Assembly: GCF_007748115.1 (NCBI RefSeq)
Contig: NZ_CP036289.1
Location: forward strand, 6,324,001-6,388,000
Length of the DNA stretch: 64,000 nucleotides
Reading direction: 5' to 3'
Source: Bremerella volcania
GTDB lineage: Bacteria > Planctomycetota > Planctomycetia > Pirellulales > Pirellulaceae
Shown one piece after another: positions 52,430-61,702 of the stretch. Below the pieces are notes generated by a model. It saw only the letters and a program-made list of their open reading frames with translations. It had not been told where the DNA came from and made no database searches. Within the stretch, counting starts at the first letter, position 1, and the number at the start of each line of letters is the position of its first letter. The translations under genes and the position numbers were made by a program.

Positions 52430-52624
52430 ACTGAATATCTTTATTTCGCCGTTGCCCTAACCAGCGCCGCCGGCGACAAAAACGTGCGGCCTGGCAGGCA
52501 ATCTGCATGGTGACCGCACGTTAGGTAGGTTTCCATAATCCTTGCAGTATAACCTGATTAGAGCCATCCCTGAAATTGGGAACTTGAACCATGCTGTGGC
52601 AGCCTGGCAGCCGGTAGCCATCGA

Positions 52625-52966
52625 TCACGGGAGGATCTCATCAACGCTCTCAGGCGGTCGTCCTAAGCGGGCCTCTTTACCGACCACGACAATCGGACGT
52701 TCGATGATCTTCGGGTTGGCAGCCATCTGGGCGATCCAGCCTGCTTCGTCTTCCGGCTGCGGTAGCCCCAAGGCCTTATGATCCTTCTTCCGCACGAGCT
52801 GCTCGGCCTTGAGTCCCAGCTTCTTGAGCAGTCCTTTGATCGTCTTTTCGTCAGGCGGGCTATCGAGGTACAGCACCACGTTCGGCTCAAGGCCGTGCTC
52901 CTGGAGCCGGGTCAACGTTTGGCGGCTCTTCGTACAACGCGGGTTATGATAGATCGTGACGCTCAT
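52625..52966 (-). CDS. arsC: ArsC-like arsenate reductase family protein
   Basis: A 113-residue ArsC/Spx-type protein: IYHNPRCTKSRQTLTRL places Cys11 in the CTKS position of glutaredoxin-coupled arsenate reductases, and IIERPIVVVGKEARLGRPPE carries the conserved Arg-Pro. There is no second Cys motif or Spx-type CxxC, so arsenate reduction or an ArsC-like role is more likely than regulation. No arsenite pump is nearby. Confidence 0.85.
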   Translation of the reverse strand: MSVTIYHNPRCTKSRQTLTRLQEHGLEPNVVLYLDSPPDEKTIKGLLKKLGLKAEQLVRKKDHKALGLPQPEDEAGWIAQMAANPKIIERPIVVVGKEARLGRPPESVDEILP

Positions 52967-53281
52967 CGCGCATCTCGCAGCTGGGGTGTGGCGTAATATG
53001 GGAACTTCGGGAAACCGAGGGCAATCTGCCTGTAACGCTGACCACCAAGTGGCATCCTAGTTAGCAGAGCACGGCTGGAGGGTGCCGCGGAAGGTTGTCC
53101 TGACTCGGTTACCCCCCATAATAAAACCATGCCCCCTGGGTTGTGAACCTGGTTAAAATTCGCGATTCTATTGGTTTAGGCTCGGAATTACGGCATGCTG
53201 GACGTCTGGGCTCGACTTGATCTCATGAGACGCAAGCGACAGTAAACCCCCATATTTTCCATTGATCGGGAGAAGCCTCCA
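52967..53281. other. Intergenic region upstream of thioredoxin gene
   Basis: No gene or known RNA is seen in these 315 bases between the divergent arsC-like and trxA genes. No confident promoter could be picked. Confidence 0.5.
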
Positions 53282-53602
53282 ATGGCCAAGACATTTAACG
53301 AAGACAACTTTGATGCCGAAGTCCTGCAGTCGAGCGAGCCGGTTTTGGTCGACTTCTGGGCCCCTTGGTGCGGTCCCTGCCGTCAGCTGGCACCAGTGAT
53401 CGATCAACTCGCCACCGAATACGAAGGTTCGGTCAAAGTCGGCAAAGTCGACACCGACCAGAACCCGGGTTTGGCGGTGAAGTACGGTATCCAGAGCATC
53501 CCGACCGTGATGATCTTCAAGAACGGCGAAGTCGTGAACCAGATGCTCGGCAACCAGCCAAAAGCCAATTTGCAGCAAGCGCTGGACGCCGCCAAAGGCT
53601 AA
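53282..53602 (+). CDS. trxA: Thioredoxin
   Basis: A 106-residue thioredoxin: VLVDFWAPWCGPCRQLAP has the redox pair Cys30/Cys33, followed by the cis-Pro loop QSIPTVMIFKNGE and the terminal Gly-rich helix. It reduces disulfides in the cytoplasm, accepting electrons from thioredoxin reductase. GGGAGAAG precedes the ATG. A strong terminator follows, so it is monocistronic. Confidence 0.97.
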   Translation: MAKTFNEDNFDAEVLQSSEPVLVDFWAPWCGPCRQLAPVIDQLATEYEGSVKVGKVDTDQNPGLAVKYGIQSIPTVMIFKNGEVVNQMLGNQPKANLQQALDAAKG

Positions 53603-53638
53603 GCGCTGATGCCCAACGCAGATCGCCTGCTAGCATAG

Positions 53639-53664
53639 CGGAGGACGTTCGTCCTCCGTTTTTT
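53639..53664 (+). terminator. Intrinsic terminator of trxA
   Basis: CGGAGGAC (53639-53646) and GTCCTCCG (53651-53658) form a perfect stem with a GTTC loop; six T residues follow. Confidence 0.92.
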
Positions 53665-53828
53665 GTGCGCCGACACCTTTTTGGCTGCTGGTAGCACCGC
53701 CAACGGATTGCTAGCCCTCAGCATTTCAATCTGCGCAGCCGTTAAACTCAACTTCTTAGGCACATCATGCCGATGCGAAAGGATGGCCGAGTAATCCATT
53801 CGACTGCCGCCAACTGATTTGATTCGCC

Positions 53829-55004
53829 ATGAAGCCGACTATCCGTCCATCGAATATCACGCCGTCGTCGCGTCCTCTTTCCGAGCAGGCCTCGCCTGAG
53901 TTGCGTATAGATCCTCCGCATGCACCCTCGGTGGATAGTAATTCGGCCGACGTCCTGGAAGACGATCAAGGGGTCGATCTTGCTTCGGCCGATCTCGAAA
54001 CATTACCCGACTGGCAGCGGCGGCAGATCAATCAACTGGCCCGCTTGATGCGTGATCGCCAGATGGAACTCGACCGTCGCGAGGCGGAACTCAATGCTCG
54101 GATGGCGAATTTCGAAAGTCAGCAGCGAAGTGCCGCCCTGGCGATGGACCAGCCTCTTCCCAAGTCCGCCAAGCCGACCCCGCAAGAACCCCAAGCGAAG
54201 GCCTCGAACCCCGGCGGCCTGTGGAGCATCGAAGAGAAGATTCGCCAATGGCGGCGTAAATGGCGCGGCCAGACGACCGACATTCCCGAGGTCGAGCCGG
54301 AGATGGAAGGGCCGGTCACCGTTCGACTGGAGAAGTTGAGCGAGGCCGAGTCGCAACTGGCGCAGCAGTGGGCTCTATTGAAGAACGCTCGTTCGCTGCA
54401 GGCCCTGCGCGAAAAGGAGTTTGCTGCCTACACGGCCAAGGTTGAGCGAGAAATCGAGCAGAGCCGCGCTCAACAGCATCAATGGCTTGAGCAGGAACAA
54501 CAGCAGCTGGCACACGATCAGGATGAACTGGTTCGTCGCGAGAACGAACTGGCCGGCGTGCAGCAGGAAATGCAGTATGCGTTTGAAGAGCTGCAATTGA
54601 TTCGCGATCAGTTGGAAATGGCCTGGGCCGAGATTCGCGTGCGGATTCCTTCCGCGCTGCGGCGGCGACTGGATCAACAAACGGACCACGCCGTCGATCA
54701 CTTCGACAAAGCGCTGCATGCCCGGAACCAGGCAGCCAAGAGCGAGATTCGGCAGCTGCTGCATCAACTGGAACTCGCCAAGCTCGAGATCCAGGAACAA
54801 CAGGTGCGGCTCGAAGACGAAGCCGATCAACATCACACCGAGCTGCGTCGCGCCAAACATGAGTTGGCCGACCGCGAGGCCCAGGTTCGCGCTCAGCTGG
54901 CCGAGCTTCGCCGCGAGCACGAGTCGCTCAACGAGTCCAAGCTGGAGATCTTGAAAGAGCGTTACCAGGATCTGAGCCGGGAAATTACTCCCAAAGCAGC
55001 CTAA
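53829..55004 (+). CDS. Coiled-coil protein, unknown function
   Basis: A 391-residue soluble protein with a low-complexity N-terminal 60 residues, then long coiled coils (MELDRREAELNARM, QLAHDQDELVRRENELAGVQQ, LELAKLEIQEQQVRLEDEA). A basic, Pro-rich linker lies near residue 120-155. No membrane segment or known domain is seen. It may be a structural or scaffolding protein. A signal for start choice is weak; the ATG at 53829 is the first. Confidence 0.75.
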   Translation: MKPTIRPSNITPSSRPLSEQASPELRIDPPHAPSVDSNSADVLEDDQGVDLASADLETLPDWQRRQINQLARLMRDRQMELDRREAELNARMANFESQQRSAALAMDQPLPKSAKPTPQEPQAKASNPGGLWSIEEKIRQWRRKWRGQTTDIPEVEPEMEGPVTVRLEKLSEAESQLAQQWALLKNARSLQALREKEFAAYTAKVEREIEQSRAQQHQWLEQEQQQLAHDQDELVRRENELAGVQQEMQYAFEELQLIRDQLEMAWAEIRVRIPSALRRRLDQQTDHAVDHFDKALHARNQAAKSEIRQLLHQLELAKLEIQEQQVRLEDEADQHHTELRRAKHELADREAQVRAQLAELRREHESLNESKLEILKERYQDLSREITPKAA

Positions 55005-55065
55005 CGGCTCTTATACTGTCCGGTCGACTTGCCTTCCCTTCTTGTTCGCACCGAAGGAACTCGGC

Positions 55066-55497
55066 GTGACTGGTACGATCATCGTTTATTCGCTTATGTC
55101 CCTGGCGCTGCTAGTCGGCTCGCTCGTTTCGTTGTCCAATGAGCCCCGTATTCGCGGATGGCGAAATCTGGCGATGCTCTCGATCTTCATTTTGGGGATC
55201 GTCAGTTTGCTGGTCGCCGGCTGGATGATGGCCACTATCGTTTGGCTGAGCTGCGCGGTGGTGAGTGCACTTCTCTACAAGGTTTACGACCTCGTCGCCA
55301 GGGCGAAACATTCACCGAAAGACGATGAAACGGAAGAGCCACCGCAGTCGATCTTCACTCTTCTGTTGCACAGTTTGTTGGCATGGCCGCTGATCTTTCT
55401 CGAAGGATTCGAGTACCTCTGCACGGAATTGTTTCCTTCGCAGCTTGCGATCCCGCCGAGTGACCAGGCCAACGTCGATGAGGATCCGAGCGCATAA
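55066..55497 (+). CDS. Small membrane protein with three or four helices
   Basis: A 143-residue membrane protein: TIIVYSLMSLALLVGSLVSL, MLSIFILGIVSLLVAGWMMA, TIVWLSCAVVSALLY and a last hydrophobic stretch (FTLLLHSLLAWPLIFLEG). No family recognised. The GTG at 55066 is preferred because AAGGA lies about 8 bases upstream; a TTG at 55042 has none. It follows the coiled-coil gene by about 60 bases. Confidence 0.65.
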   Translation: MTGTIIVYSLMSLALLVGSLVSLSNEPRIRGWRNLAMLSIFILGIVSLLVAGWMMATIVWLSCAVVSALLYKVYDLVARAKHSPKDDETEEPPQSIFTLLLHSLLAWPLIFLEGFEYLCTELFPSQLAIPPSDQANVDEDPSA

Positions 55498-55524
55498 AAA
55501 AGGGGACGCTCGATGAGCGTCCCC
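55496..55524 (-). terminator. Terminator of the Gly-rich gene, shared with the 55066 gene
   Basis: GGGGACGCTC (55502-55511) and GAGCGTCCCC (55515-55524) form a perfect 10-bp stem. Read on the reverse strand it is followed by six T residues (the A-run 55496-55501), so it terminates the Gly-rich gene. The A-run overlaps the stop codon of the plus-strand gene. Confidence 0.85.
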
Positions 55525-55556
55525 CGAATCGTGCTGACTCGAATGAATCGTCCGTC

Positions 55557-56414
55557 TTACTCGGCGCTGAGCAGCGAGAGCGATTCGGTCGGCTTCTTGC
55601 TCTTGTTCGCCTTTTCGCGAGCTGCGTGACGCTCTTTAGCGACTTCGGCTGCGCGGTAAGCGATCTGCAATTCCTGACGGCTGAAGTAAGGGGTATCGTC
55701 ACCAATCAAGTGCTCGATGCGTTTGTTGGCCAGTTCTTCCCAGCTCATGCCATTGTTCAAGTGCCAGGCAGCTGCTTGGGCACTGCGTTGATTCAGTTGG
55801 CCACTGCCGAGCATGTGGCAGAGATCAGCGACGCCAGGCTTTTCGGTGTAGGCACCGATTGGCTTCAATTCGTAAGGGATCTGCGGATCGGGATCTTCCA
55901 AACCGTGATCAAGGCAAACGCCTTGGACTTTGATGCGTTGAACTTTTTCAGGCATGACGTTGAAGAAACCGCCACCGCCGCCTTGATTACCAAAACCGCC
56001 ACCACCGCCACCGAAGCCGCCGCCGCCTTGGTTGCCGCCAAAGCCGCCGCCTACGCCTTGGTTACCGCCACCGCCTTGGCCGCCGAAGCCACCGCCTTGG
56101 TTGCCGAAACCGCCGCCGTTGTTACCGCCGAAGCCGCCACCGCCAAACTGAGCGAGCGGAACACCAGCGAACGCGGCCGGCAATTCGACACGCATCTTCT
56201 TCTTGGTCTTGTTCGTGATGATCACGGTGCCCTTCTCGGAGTTCATCGGAATGAACTTCACTTCGATGTCACCATTATCGATGGCTTGGAACATCTCGAC
56301 CGTTTCGACTTCGCTGGCCGACTCGGATTTCTTATTGTCCGCGTATGCCGCGGGAGCCAAACAGGCCAGCATGGCCATGCAGCCAAACAATCGCCCAACC
56401 ATGTGCCATTTCAT
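55557..56414 (-). CDS. Exported Gly-rich protein
   Basis: A 285-residue exported protein with a Sec signal (MLACLAPAAYA, residues 15-25). Before the repeat it has a beta-rich stretch (DNGDIEVKFIPMNSEKGTVI). Residues 91-150 form a Gly/Asn/Gln/Phe-rich low-complexity region made of GGGFGNQGG-like units. A C-terminal domain follows (AAAWHLNNGMSWEELANKRIEHL). The start at 56414 has AGGAG upstream; the longer frame would hide the signal. Function unknown; the repeat may be a flexible surface linker. Confidence 0.75.
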   Translation of the reverse strand: MKWHMVGRLFGCMAMLACLAPAAYADNKKSESASEVETVEMFQAIDNGDIEVKFIPMNSEKGTVIITNKTKKKMRVELPAAFAGVPLAQFGGGGFGGNNGGGFGNQGGGFGGQGGGGNQGVGGGFGGNQGGGGFGGGGGGFGNQGGGGGFFNVMPEKVQRIKVQGVCLDHGLEDPDPQIPYELKPIGAYTEKPGVADLCHMLGSGQLNQRSAQAAAWHLNNGMSWEELANKRIEHLIGDDTPYFSRQELQIAYRAAEVAKERHAAREKANKSKKPTESLSLLSAE

Positions 56415-56970
56415 GAGATAACCGCTCCTATGATTCGCTACAGTTTGGCGATCGCCAGCGAATCGACTAAACAACTGTGAGATGATCCAAGACAAGATCC
56501 GCCAGAGCCGCCCCCAAAAGATGCAGCGATTCACGGATACTTTTCCTACCCAATACGTAGGAAACACAACATCTAAAGCTTAATCGCTGTTCGCAAAGAA
56601 GCCAACAATTTTGCACAGGGGAAATCAATCTGCCTAACATGGGGGGAACGGGGCGATGGAGCACACTGCCGAGAACGACCGTGCCAGGGGCATCAGCAAA
56701 CCAAAACGTCTCCACACCGCACAAGTCGCAATTTCCCGGTGAAATGAGGCCATCTCACCTTAAAGGACTTTGCTGCCCCGCAAAAGGCGTCTTAACGCGC
56801 ACTTAATCTCGTTTTTCCTTGTCCAAGCTATCACAAACCAGTTTAAACCCCTCCGATAATATGGATAATGACGACTACCCCACGCTAGACTTGGCCTGTC
56901 GATCGGCCTGTGGGCTTTCATCGATTGCGACACCTTGGAATTTGCCGTCGGTCTTCAAAGGAATGGCACC
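56415..56970. other. Intergenic region upstream of the pyrophosphatase gene
   Basis: 556 bases between divergent genes with no gene that can be supported. The pyrophosphatase frame stays open upstream to 56935 but the better start is 56971. A short TCCTAC/GTAGGA hairpin lies near 56545-56565. No clear promoter or riboswitch is recognised. Confidence 0.5.
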
Positions 56971-59469
56971 ATGTTTTTCGGCATCTGGCTGTTGGTACTT
57001 TTTGCGTCGATTGCGGCCCTCACTCAGGCCTACTTCTTTTTCATGGGCATGGTTCGAGCGGACCCCGGCACGCCGACCATGCAGCGGATCGCCGGATATG
57101 TTCGCGAAGGGGCGAATGCTTACCTCGCCCAGCAGTACGTGGTGGTGACGATCTTCTTCGTGGCGATCGCCGCGGTTCTTGCCTTCCTCGCATTTGTTGT
57201 CGGGGTACAAAGCCGCTGGGTCCCTTTTGCGTTCATGACCGGCGGCTTCTTTTCAGGGCTCGCCGGTTGGATCGGCATGAAGACCGCCACCCTGGCGAGC
57301 AGCCGCACGGCCGCCGGCGCCCAGAAGTCACTTAACCAAGGGTTACAAGTCGCGTTTCGCAGTGGCGCGGTCATGGGGCTGACGGTCGTTGGCCTGGGAC
57401 TACTCGACATTGTGATCTGGTTTGGCGTGCTGAAGTGGATCTTCAATCTCTCGCTGTTCAATATCACCACTACGATGCTTTGCTTCGGCATGGGGGCCAG
57501 TTGTCAGGCGCTGTTTGCCCGCGTCGGGGGTGGGATCTTTACGAAAGCCGCCGACGTCGGCGCTGACCTGGTGGGTAAGGTCGAGCAAGGCATTCCCGAA
57601 GACGACCCGCGCAATCCGGCCTCAATTGCCGACAACGTCGGCGACAACGTTGGGGACGTTGCCGGGATGGGGGCCGACCTTTACGAGAGCTACTGCGGAA
57701 GTATTCTGGCCACCGCCGCGCTGGGCGTAGCCGCGTTTTCTTCTCCAGAGATGGCTAGTGCGGCGGGCTTTGACGATGTCGCCGATGCTCAGATTCGCGC
57801 GGTGTTCGTTCCGATGTTGATCGCGGCATTCGGAACGCTTCTCTCGATTATCGGTGTTTATCTCGTTCGCACGCAGGAAGGCGCTTCGCAGAAGAATCTG
57901 CTCGCGGCTCTTTCCCGCGGCATTAACATGGCCACGGCGGCCGTGATGGTCGTGGCCATCCTCATCTGCATTTTGCTGATGCCTGCCGTCCCGGAGGCGT
58001 CGTTTCAAGTTGGCTTTGCCATCCCCGGGGTATCGCTAAGCATCATCGTCGGGCTCGCAGCCGGGTGGCTGATTGGAAAGTGGACCGAGTACGCGACCAG
58101 CGACGAATTCACGCCGACCAGAAAGTTGGCGGAACAGTCCGAGACCGGCCCAGCCACGATCATCATCGGAGGGATCGCCGACGGGATGCTCAGCGTCTGG
58201 CCGCCGGTCATTGTGATTTCGTTGGCAACGCTGGCATCGTTCGGTTTTGCCAATGGTTGGAATTTCAACGATCCCAACCTGTTCGCTCTCGGTCTGTATG
58301 GCGTGGGGATTGCGGCCGTCGGGATGCTCAGCACCCTCGGCATTACGCTGGCCACTGACGCGTACGGCCCCATTGCCGACAACGCCGGGGGGAACGCCGA
58401 GATGTCCCACCTGGAACCGATCGTCCGTGAGCGAACCGATGCGCTTGATAGCCTGGGCAATACGACGGCAGCCACGGGGAAGGGTTTTGCGATCGGTTCG
58501 GCCGCGCTGACGGCATTGGCCTTGATGGCGGCCTATGTGGAAGTGGTGCGGGAAGGTTTCGATCGCTGGGGAACCAGCGTCGCGGCACAGGTCCAGTATG
58601 ATACGCCTACCAAGATCGCCCCAGGCCTGGTCGTTTTGAAGGAAGATCAGGACGGCACCGATCGCGTTTATGGCTACTTGCCCATGCCGGCCGATCTTCG
58701 TGACGTGAAGGTCAAAGAGGCATGGCACGCGCTGGGGAGCGACGGAAAGCCGGCGGCTTTGTCTACCGACATGGTTCAACTCATCACTCCGGAGCAAGGG
58801 GAACCTCGTCTGACGTTCGTCGCGAGTGGGGCCAGCTTTGTGAACGTGCACGAGGCCAGCCTCAGCGACTTCGCCACCTATTACGAAGCGAACGTCATGA
58901 ATCCGAAAGTGCTGGTCGGTATTTTCATCGGTGCGATGACGACGTTCGTCTTCTGTGCGCTGACGATGAAAGCGGTCGGACGCGCGGCCAAAGGAATGGT
59001 CGAAGAAGTCCGCCGGCAATTCCGCGAAAAGCCTGGCATCATGGACAATACCGAAGAGCCTGATTATGCGACCCCGGTCGAGATCAGTACCAAGGCAGCC
59101 CAGATGGAGATGATCGTTCCTTCGCTGCTCGGGCTGATTACTCCCTTGGCCGTGGGCTTCTTGCTGGGCGTCGGCGGCGTGCTGGGACTTCTCGTGGGGG
59201 CACTCACCAGCGGCTTCTGCCTGGCGATCTTCATGGCTAACAGCGGCGGCAGTTGGGACAACGCGAAGAAGTATATCGAAGCGGGCCATCACGGCGGCAA
59301 GGGAAGCGACGCCCACAAGGCTGCCGTCGTGGGAGATACGGTTGGCGATCCGTTCAAAGATACCAGCGGCCCCAGCTTGAACATTCTTATCAAGCTGATG
59401 AGTATGGTCAGCCTGGTCGTGGGTGGATTTGTCGTCCGCTATAGCTTGATCGCGATGGGGATCTTCTAG
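56971..59469 (+). CDS. hppA: Membrane-bound pyrophosphatase (K+-dependent type)
   Basis: An 832-residue ion-translocating pyrophosphatase with about 16 helices; it couples PPi hydrolysis to H+ or Na+ transport. Catalytic motifs are [11 protein letters not shown] (from 195) and [19 protein letters not shown] (from 211), plus a C-terminal [26 protein letters not shown] near 496 has Ala and Gly at the K+-determining positions, indicating the K+-dependent group, which includes both H+ and Na+ pumps. A loop of roughly 90 residues (about 545-635) between two helices is not usual in the core family. ATG at 56971 has AAAGGAA upstream. Confidence 0.95.
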   Translation: MFFGIWLLVLFASIAALTQAYFFFMGMVRADPGTPTMQRIAGYVREGANAYLAQQYVVVTIFFVAIAAVLAFLAFVVGVQSRWVPFAFMTGGFFSGLAGWIGMKTATLASSRTAAGAQKSLNQGLQVAFRSGAVMGLTVVGLGLLDIVIWFGVLKWIFNLSLFNITTTMLCFGMGASCQALFARVGGGIFTKAADVGADLVGKVEQGIPEDDPRNPASIADNVGDNVGDVAGMGADLYESYCGSILATAALGVAAFSSPEMASAAGFDDVADAQIRAVFVPMLIAAFGTLLSIIGVYLVRTQEGASQKNLLAALSRGINMATAAVMVVAILICILLMPAVPEASFQVGFAIPGVSLSIIVGLAAGWLIGKWTEYATSDEFTPTRKLAEQSETGPATIIIGGIADGMLSVWPPVIVISLATLASFGFANGWNFNDPNLFALGLYGVGIAAVGMLSTLGITLATDAYGPIADNAGGNAEMSHLEPIVRERTDALDSLGNTTAATGKGFAIGSAALTALALMAAYVEVVREGFDRWGTSVAAQVQYDTPTKIAPGLVVLKEDQDGTDRVYGYLPMPADLRDVKVKEAWHALGSDGKPAALSTDMVQLITPEQGEPRLTFVASGASFVNVHEASLSDFATYYEANVMNPKVLVGIFIGAMTTFVFCALTMKAVGRAAKGMVEEVRRQFREKPGIMDNTEEPDYATPVEISTKAAQMEMIVPSLLGLITPLAVGFLLGVGGVLGLLVGALTSGFCLAIFMANSGGSWDNAKKYIEAGHHGGKGSDAHKAAVVGDTVGDPFKDTSGPSLNILIKLMSMVSLVVGGFVVRYSLIAMGIF

Positions 59470-59486
59470 CGCGGTTCCAATTCATC

Positions 59487-59608
59487 TGTAGCGTCTTTGG
59501 CTGGCTGCGGCCGCGCGGGACTTCGTTGACCTGCATCGACGAATCTAGAGGATTCGCCTGCTTCGGTCGCCTTGCCCAGCTTGCCTCGCCGACGCCCAGG
59601 ACGCTACA
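59487..59608. repeat. Dispersed repeat with TGTAGCGTC/GACGCTACA ends
   Basis: The ends TGTAGCGTC (59487-59495) and GACGCTACA (59600-59608) are perfect inverted repeats about 120 bases apart. Inside are CGAATC/GATTCG and several GC palindromes. It lies between the pyrophosphatase stop and the convergent lipoprotein gene; no protein is encoded. Confidence 0.65.
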
Positions 59609-59637
59609 CCTAACTTAAAAACGCTCTACAGCCCATC

Positions 59638-60411
59638 TCAATTGTCGGCCAGCGTCTGGCGAAACGCGACCCAGCCGCGAAGTTTTCCGACTCCTTCGAT
59701 TTCTACCGGCGGTACGATGGCAGCCACGTCGGTCGTGCTTTGAGCCCACCGATGCACGACCTCATTCGGCTCGATCGTATTGTCCTCCAATACCCCTTGA
59801 GCCGAATCGTAGTAGGGTTTGCCTTGGTACTTGGCATGGCTTGCGTCTTCGGCGATGTGGATGACGCGGACGCGCTCGTAGTCCGACCAGTCATCGCGCT
59901 GGAGGTGAAAGAGTCGCCTGCGAATCGCAGGGTGTTCGGTCAACGGTATCACCAAGTGACCTGGGTTGGGACGAAAGCTTTCGGGAATGAATTGGGTCAC
60001 GCGTTTGAGATCGAGGGAATCGTCGTCAAATGTGACGCGGTAAAGTTGATCGTGATACGGAATTACTTCGCCAGGGCGGACGAAGATCATGGTCTGATCG
60101 GAAAGGATCTTTCCGACTTCAATCGCATACTCCGATTCGAGAAAGAGAACGCCGACCAGGCTGCCGTCGATTTTGGCTTGGCGGAATCGCATTGTCACCG
60201 GCTTTGAGGTCAGATTGGGAATGGGTAACAGGCAAGCCGTATCTTTCCCATGATGGTCCCAGTGATAAGTGAGCGATTCGGCATCGTCCTCAGCTGTCTG
60301 AATGCTGACAGAGGGAAGTTGGCTTGCGAGTTTTTGCGAGTTCGAGTTCTTATCGCAGCCCGTCAGCAAAACAAAAACAAGCAAGATGATGCGAAGATCA
60401 CAGCAGCGCAC
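59638..60411 (-). CDS. Lipoprotein, paralogue of the 60398 gene
   Basis: A 257-residue lipoprotein: signal ending in LLTGC with Cys19. The mature part is beta-rich: EVIPYHDQLYRVTFDDDSLD, RLFHLQRDD and VEIEGVGKLRGWVAF. It is homologous to the gene upstream (compare DVIPYYGDLFRITIDSDQV and FFRKRLHRPDG), so a duplication. The GTG start at 60411 is supported by GGAGAGG and overlaps the upstream gene by 14 bases, so the two are translated together. Function unknown. Confidence 0.78.
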   Translation of the reverse strand: MRCCDLRIILLVFVLLTGCDKNSNSQKLASQLPSVSIQTAEDDAESLTYHWDHHGKDTACLLPIPNLTSKPVTMRFRQAKIDGSLVGVLFLESEYAIEVGKILSDQTMIFVRPGEVIPYHDQLYRVTFDDDSLDLKRVTQFIPESFRPNPGHLVIPLTEHPAIRRRLFHLQRDDWSDYERVRVIHIAEDASHAKYQGKPYYDSAQGVLEDNTIEPNEVVHRWAQSTTDVAAIVPPVEIEGVGKLRGWVAFRQTLADN

Positions 60412-61261
60412 GATGCCTCTCCACTTGCGAGAGATCGACCTGTTCTAACTCGATCCAACCGACCGGCGTTCCAACGCCTGAAATCTCGTCGGGCTGCACG
60501 ATTTGCTTCACGCGAACGAGTTGGTCGTCGACGAGCAAATTGGCACCAGCGCCTACCCATTCTCTCTTGGGAGGTTCGATCAGCTTGGTTTCGGGAGTTC
60601 CGTTGACGATATGGACGATCATTCGTTTACGCAGAATCAGGGCCCGTGTGGATTCGGGATCTGTCTCGAACTTGACTAGCTCGATCGTCTCGAAAGGGTC
60701 TTCTGGGATGATAACACCATCCGGTCGATGCAATCGCTTGCGGAAGAACGTGGCCTCGGAACCATCCATCGTGATGACGCGACTTCCGGCGGCGGGCACC
60801 ATTTCTGACGGTAGCAGCTCAGTGCACTGCTCCATGCGCACCTGGTCGCTGTCGATCGTTATCCGAAACAGATCGCCGTAATAGGGAATCACGTCTCGCT
60901 GAGAGAAACGAATCACCGTTGGATTGTCATCGTGGCGAAGGTCATCCTCGGGAAAACGACTTGCCCGGAAGATGTTCAAACCCCATCGGTCATCGCTCAG
61001 CACTTGGAGGTTCATGCCGACGTGCTCGTCCGCTTCTTCTCCCTCGGCACTGGGCAACAAGATTCCGCTATCGTTGAGTTGAGCGATTTCGAATTCGTAC
61101 TTTCGATTTTTCTCGCCAGGACTAACCGGCGAATTCGGTTGGACCGGGGAGGGAAGGTAATGAAGATGCTCGGAATTTCGCTGAAACTTGACGTCGCACC
61201 CCAGCAGCAACAGCCCTGCGACGATTACCGACCCGAAAGCCAATGGGCGAACGATTTCCAT
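60398..61261 (-). CDS. Lipoprotein, paralogue of the 59638 gene
   Basis: A 287-residue lipoprotein with lipobox LLLGC, Cys22, starting at ATG 61261. The frame runs further upstream to 61321 but that would bury the signal. The mature part contains PYYGDLFRITIDSDQV and QPDEISGVGTPVGWIELEQV. It pairs with the next gene, overlapping by 14 bases. The family is unknown; a partner of a secreted or outer-membrane process is likely. Confidence 0.78.
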   Translation of the reverse strand: MEIVRPLAFGSVIVAGLLLLGCDVKFQRNSEHLHYLPSPVQPNSPVSPGEKNRKYEFEIAQLNDSGILLPSAEGEEADEHVGMNLQVLSDDRWGLNIFRASRFPEDDLRHDDNPTVIRFSQRDVIPYYGDLFRITIDSDQVRMEQCTELLPSEMVPAAGSRVITMDGSEATFFRKRLHRPDGVIIPEDPFETIELVKFETDPESTRALILRKRMIVHIVNGTPETKLIEPPKREWVGAGANLLVDDQLVRVKQIVQPDEISGVGTPVGWIELEQVDLSQVERHRALL

Positions 61262-61702
61262 TTTTCTACCTAGGGCAAGTTTCCCATGAAGGATATCTAT
61301 CCCTGGAAGGACGAATCCCACAGATCGATGGACTTAACAATTCCTCATTAAACCTGAAAGTACCCAACTTTTCTTAAAATTGGTCTTTCTAGACTTCAGG
61401 GGGATTCGTTCGTAGTGGGGAAATCTTTGCCCCGTTACTCCCGGAACAATCGATTTCGGTCGATATGAATCTCAAGTTTTGGCCAAATTTTTCCCCAAAT
61501 CGCTCTGATCGGGAATAATTTACTAAGCACAATAAGAAGACGATTAAAGGCCAGTAGTGCGTGAGTAGATCTCACCCCGGATTCACCTTCCACCCGCACA
61601 CCCAACAAGCGACTGGGATTCTCTCAGATTCGCCCTGGCTTTTTCCGCTTCCTAATCTCACCTGCGACCGGTTGTCGCGCTTCGTTTCCTTTCGAGGTCC
61701 AG
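61262..61702. other. Intergenic region upstream of the ExbB-like gene
   Basis: 441 bases, A/T-richer than the flanking genes. A GGGG/CCCC hairpin around 61420-61436 is the only structure noted. The divergent lipoprotein and channel promoters should lie here, but no motif is convincing. Confidence 0.5.

Noticed and set aside
21526-61702. tRNA or rRNA genes in intergenic regions
   Set aside because: No cloverleaf with a GTTCGA-type T arm or rRNA-like stretch was recognised by eye in the longer gaps; a covariance search would be decisive.
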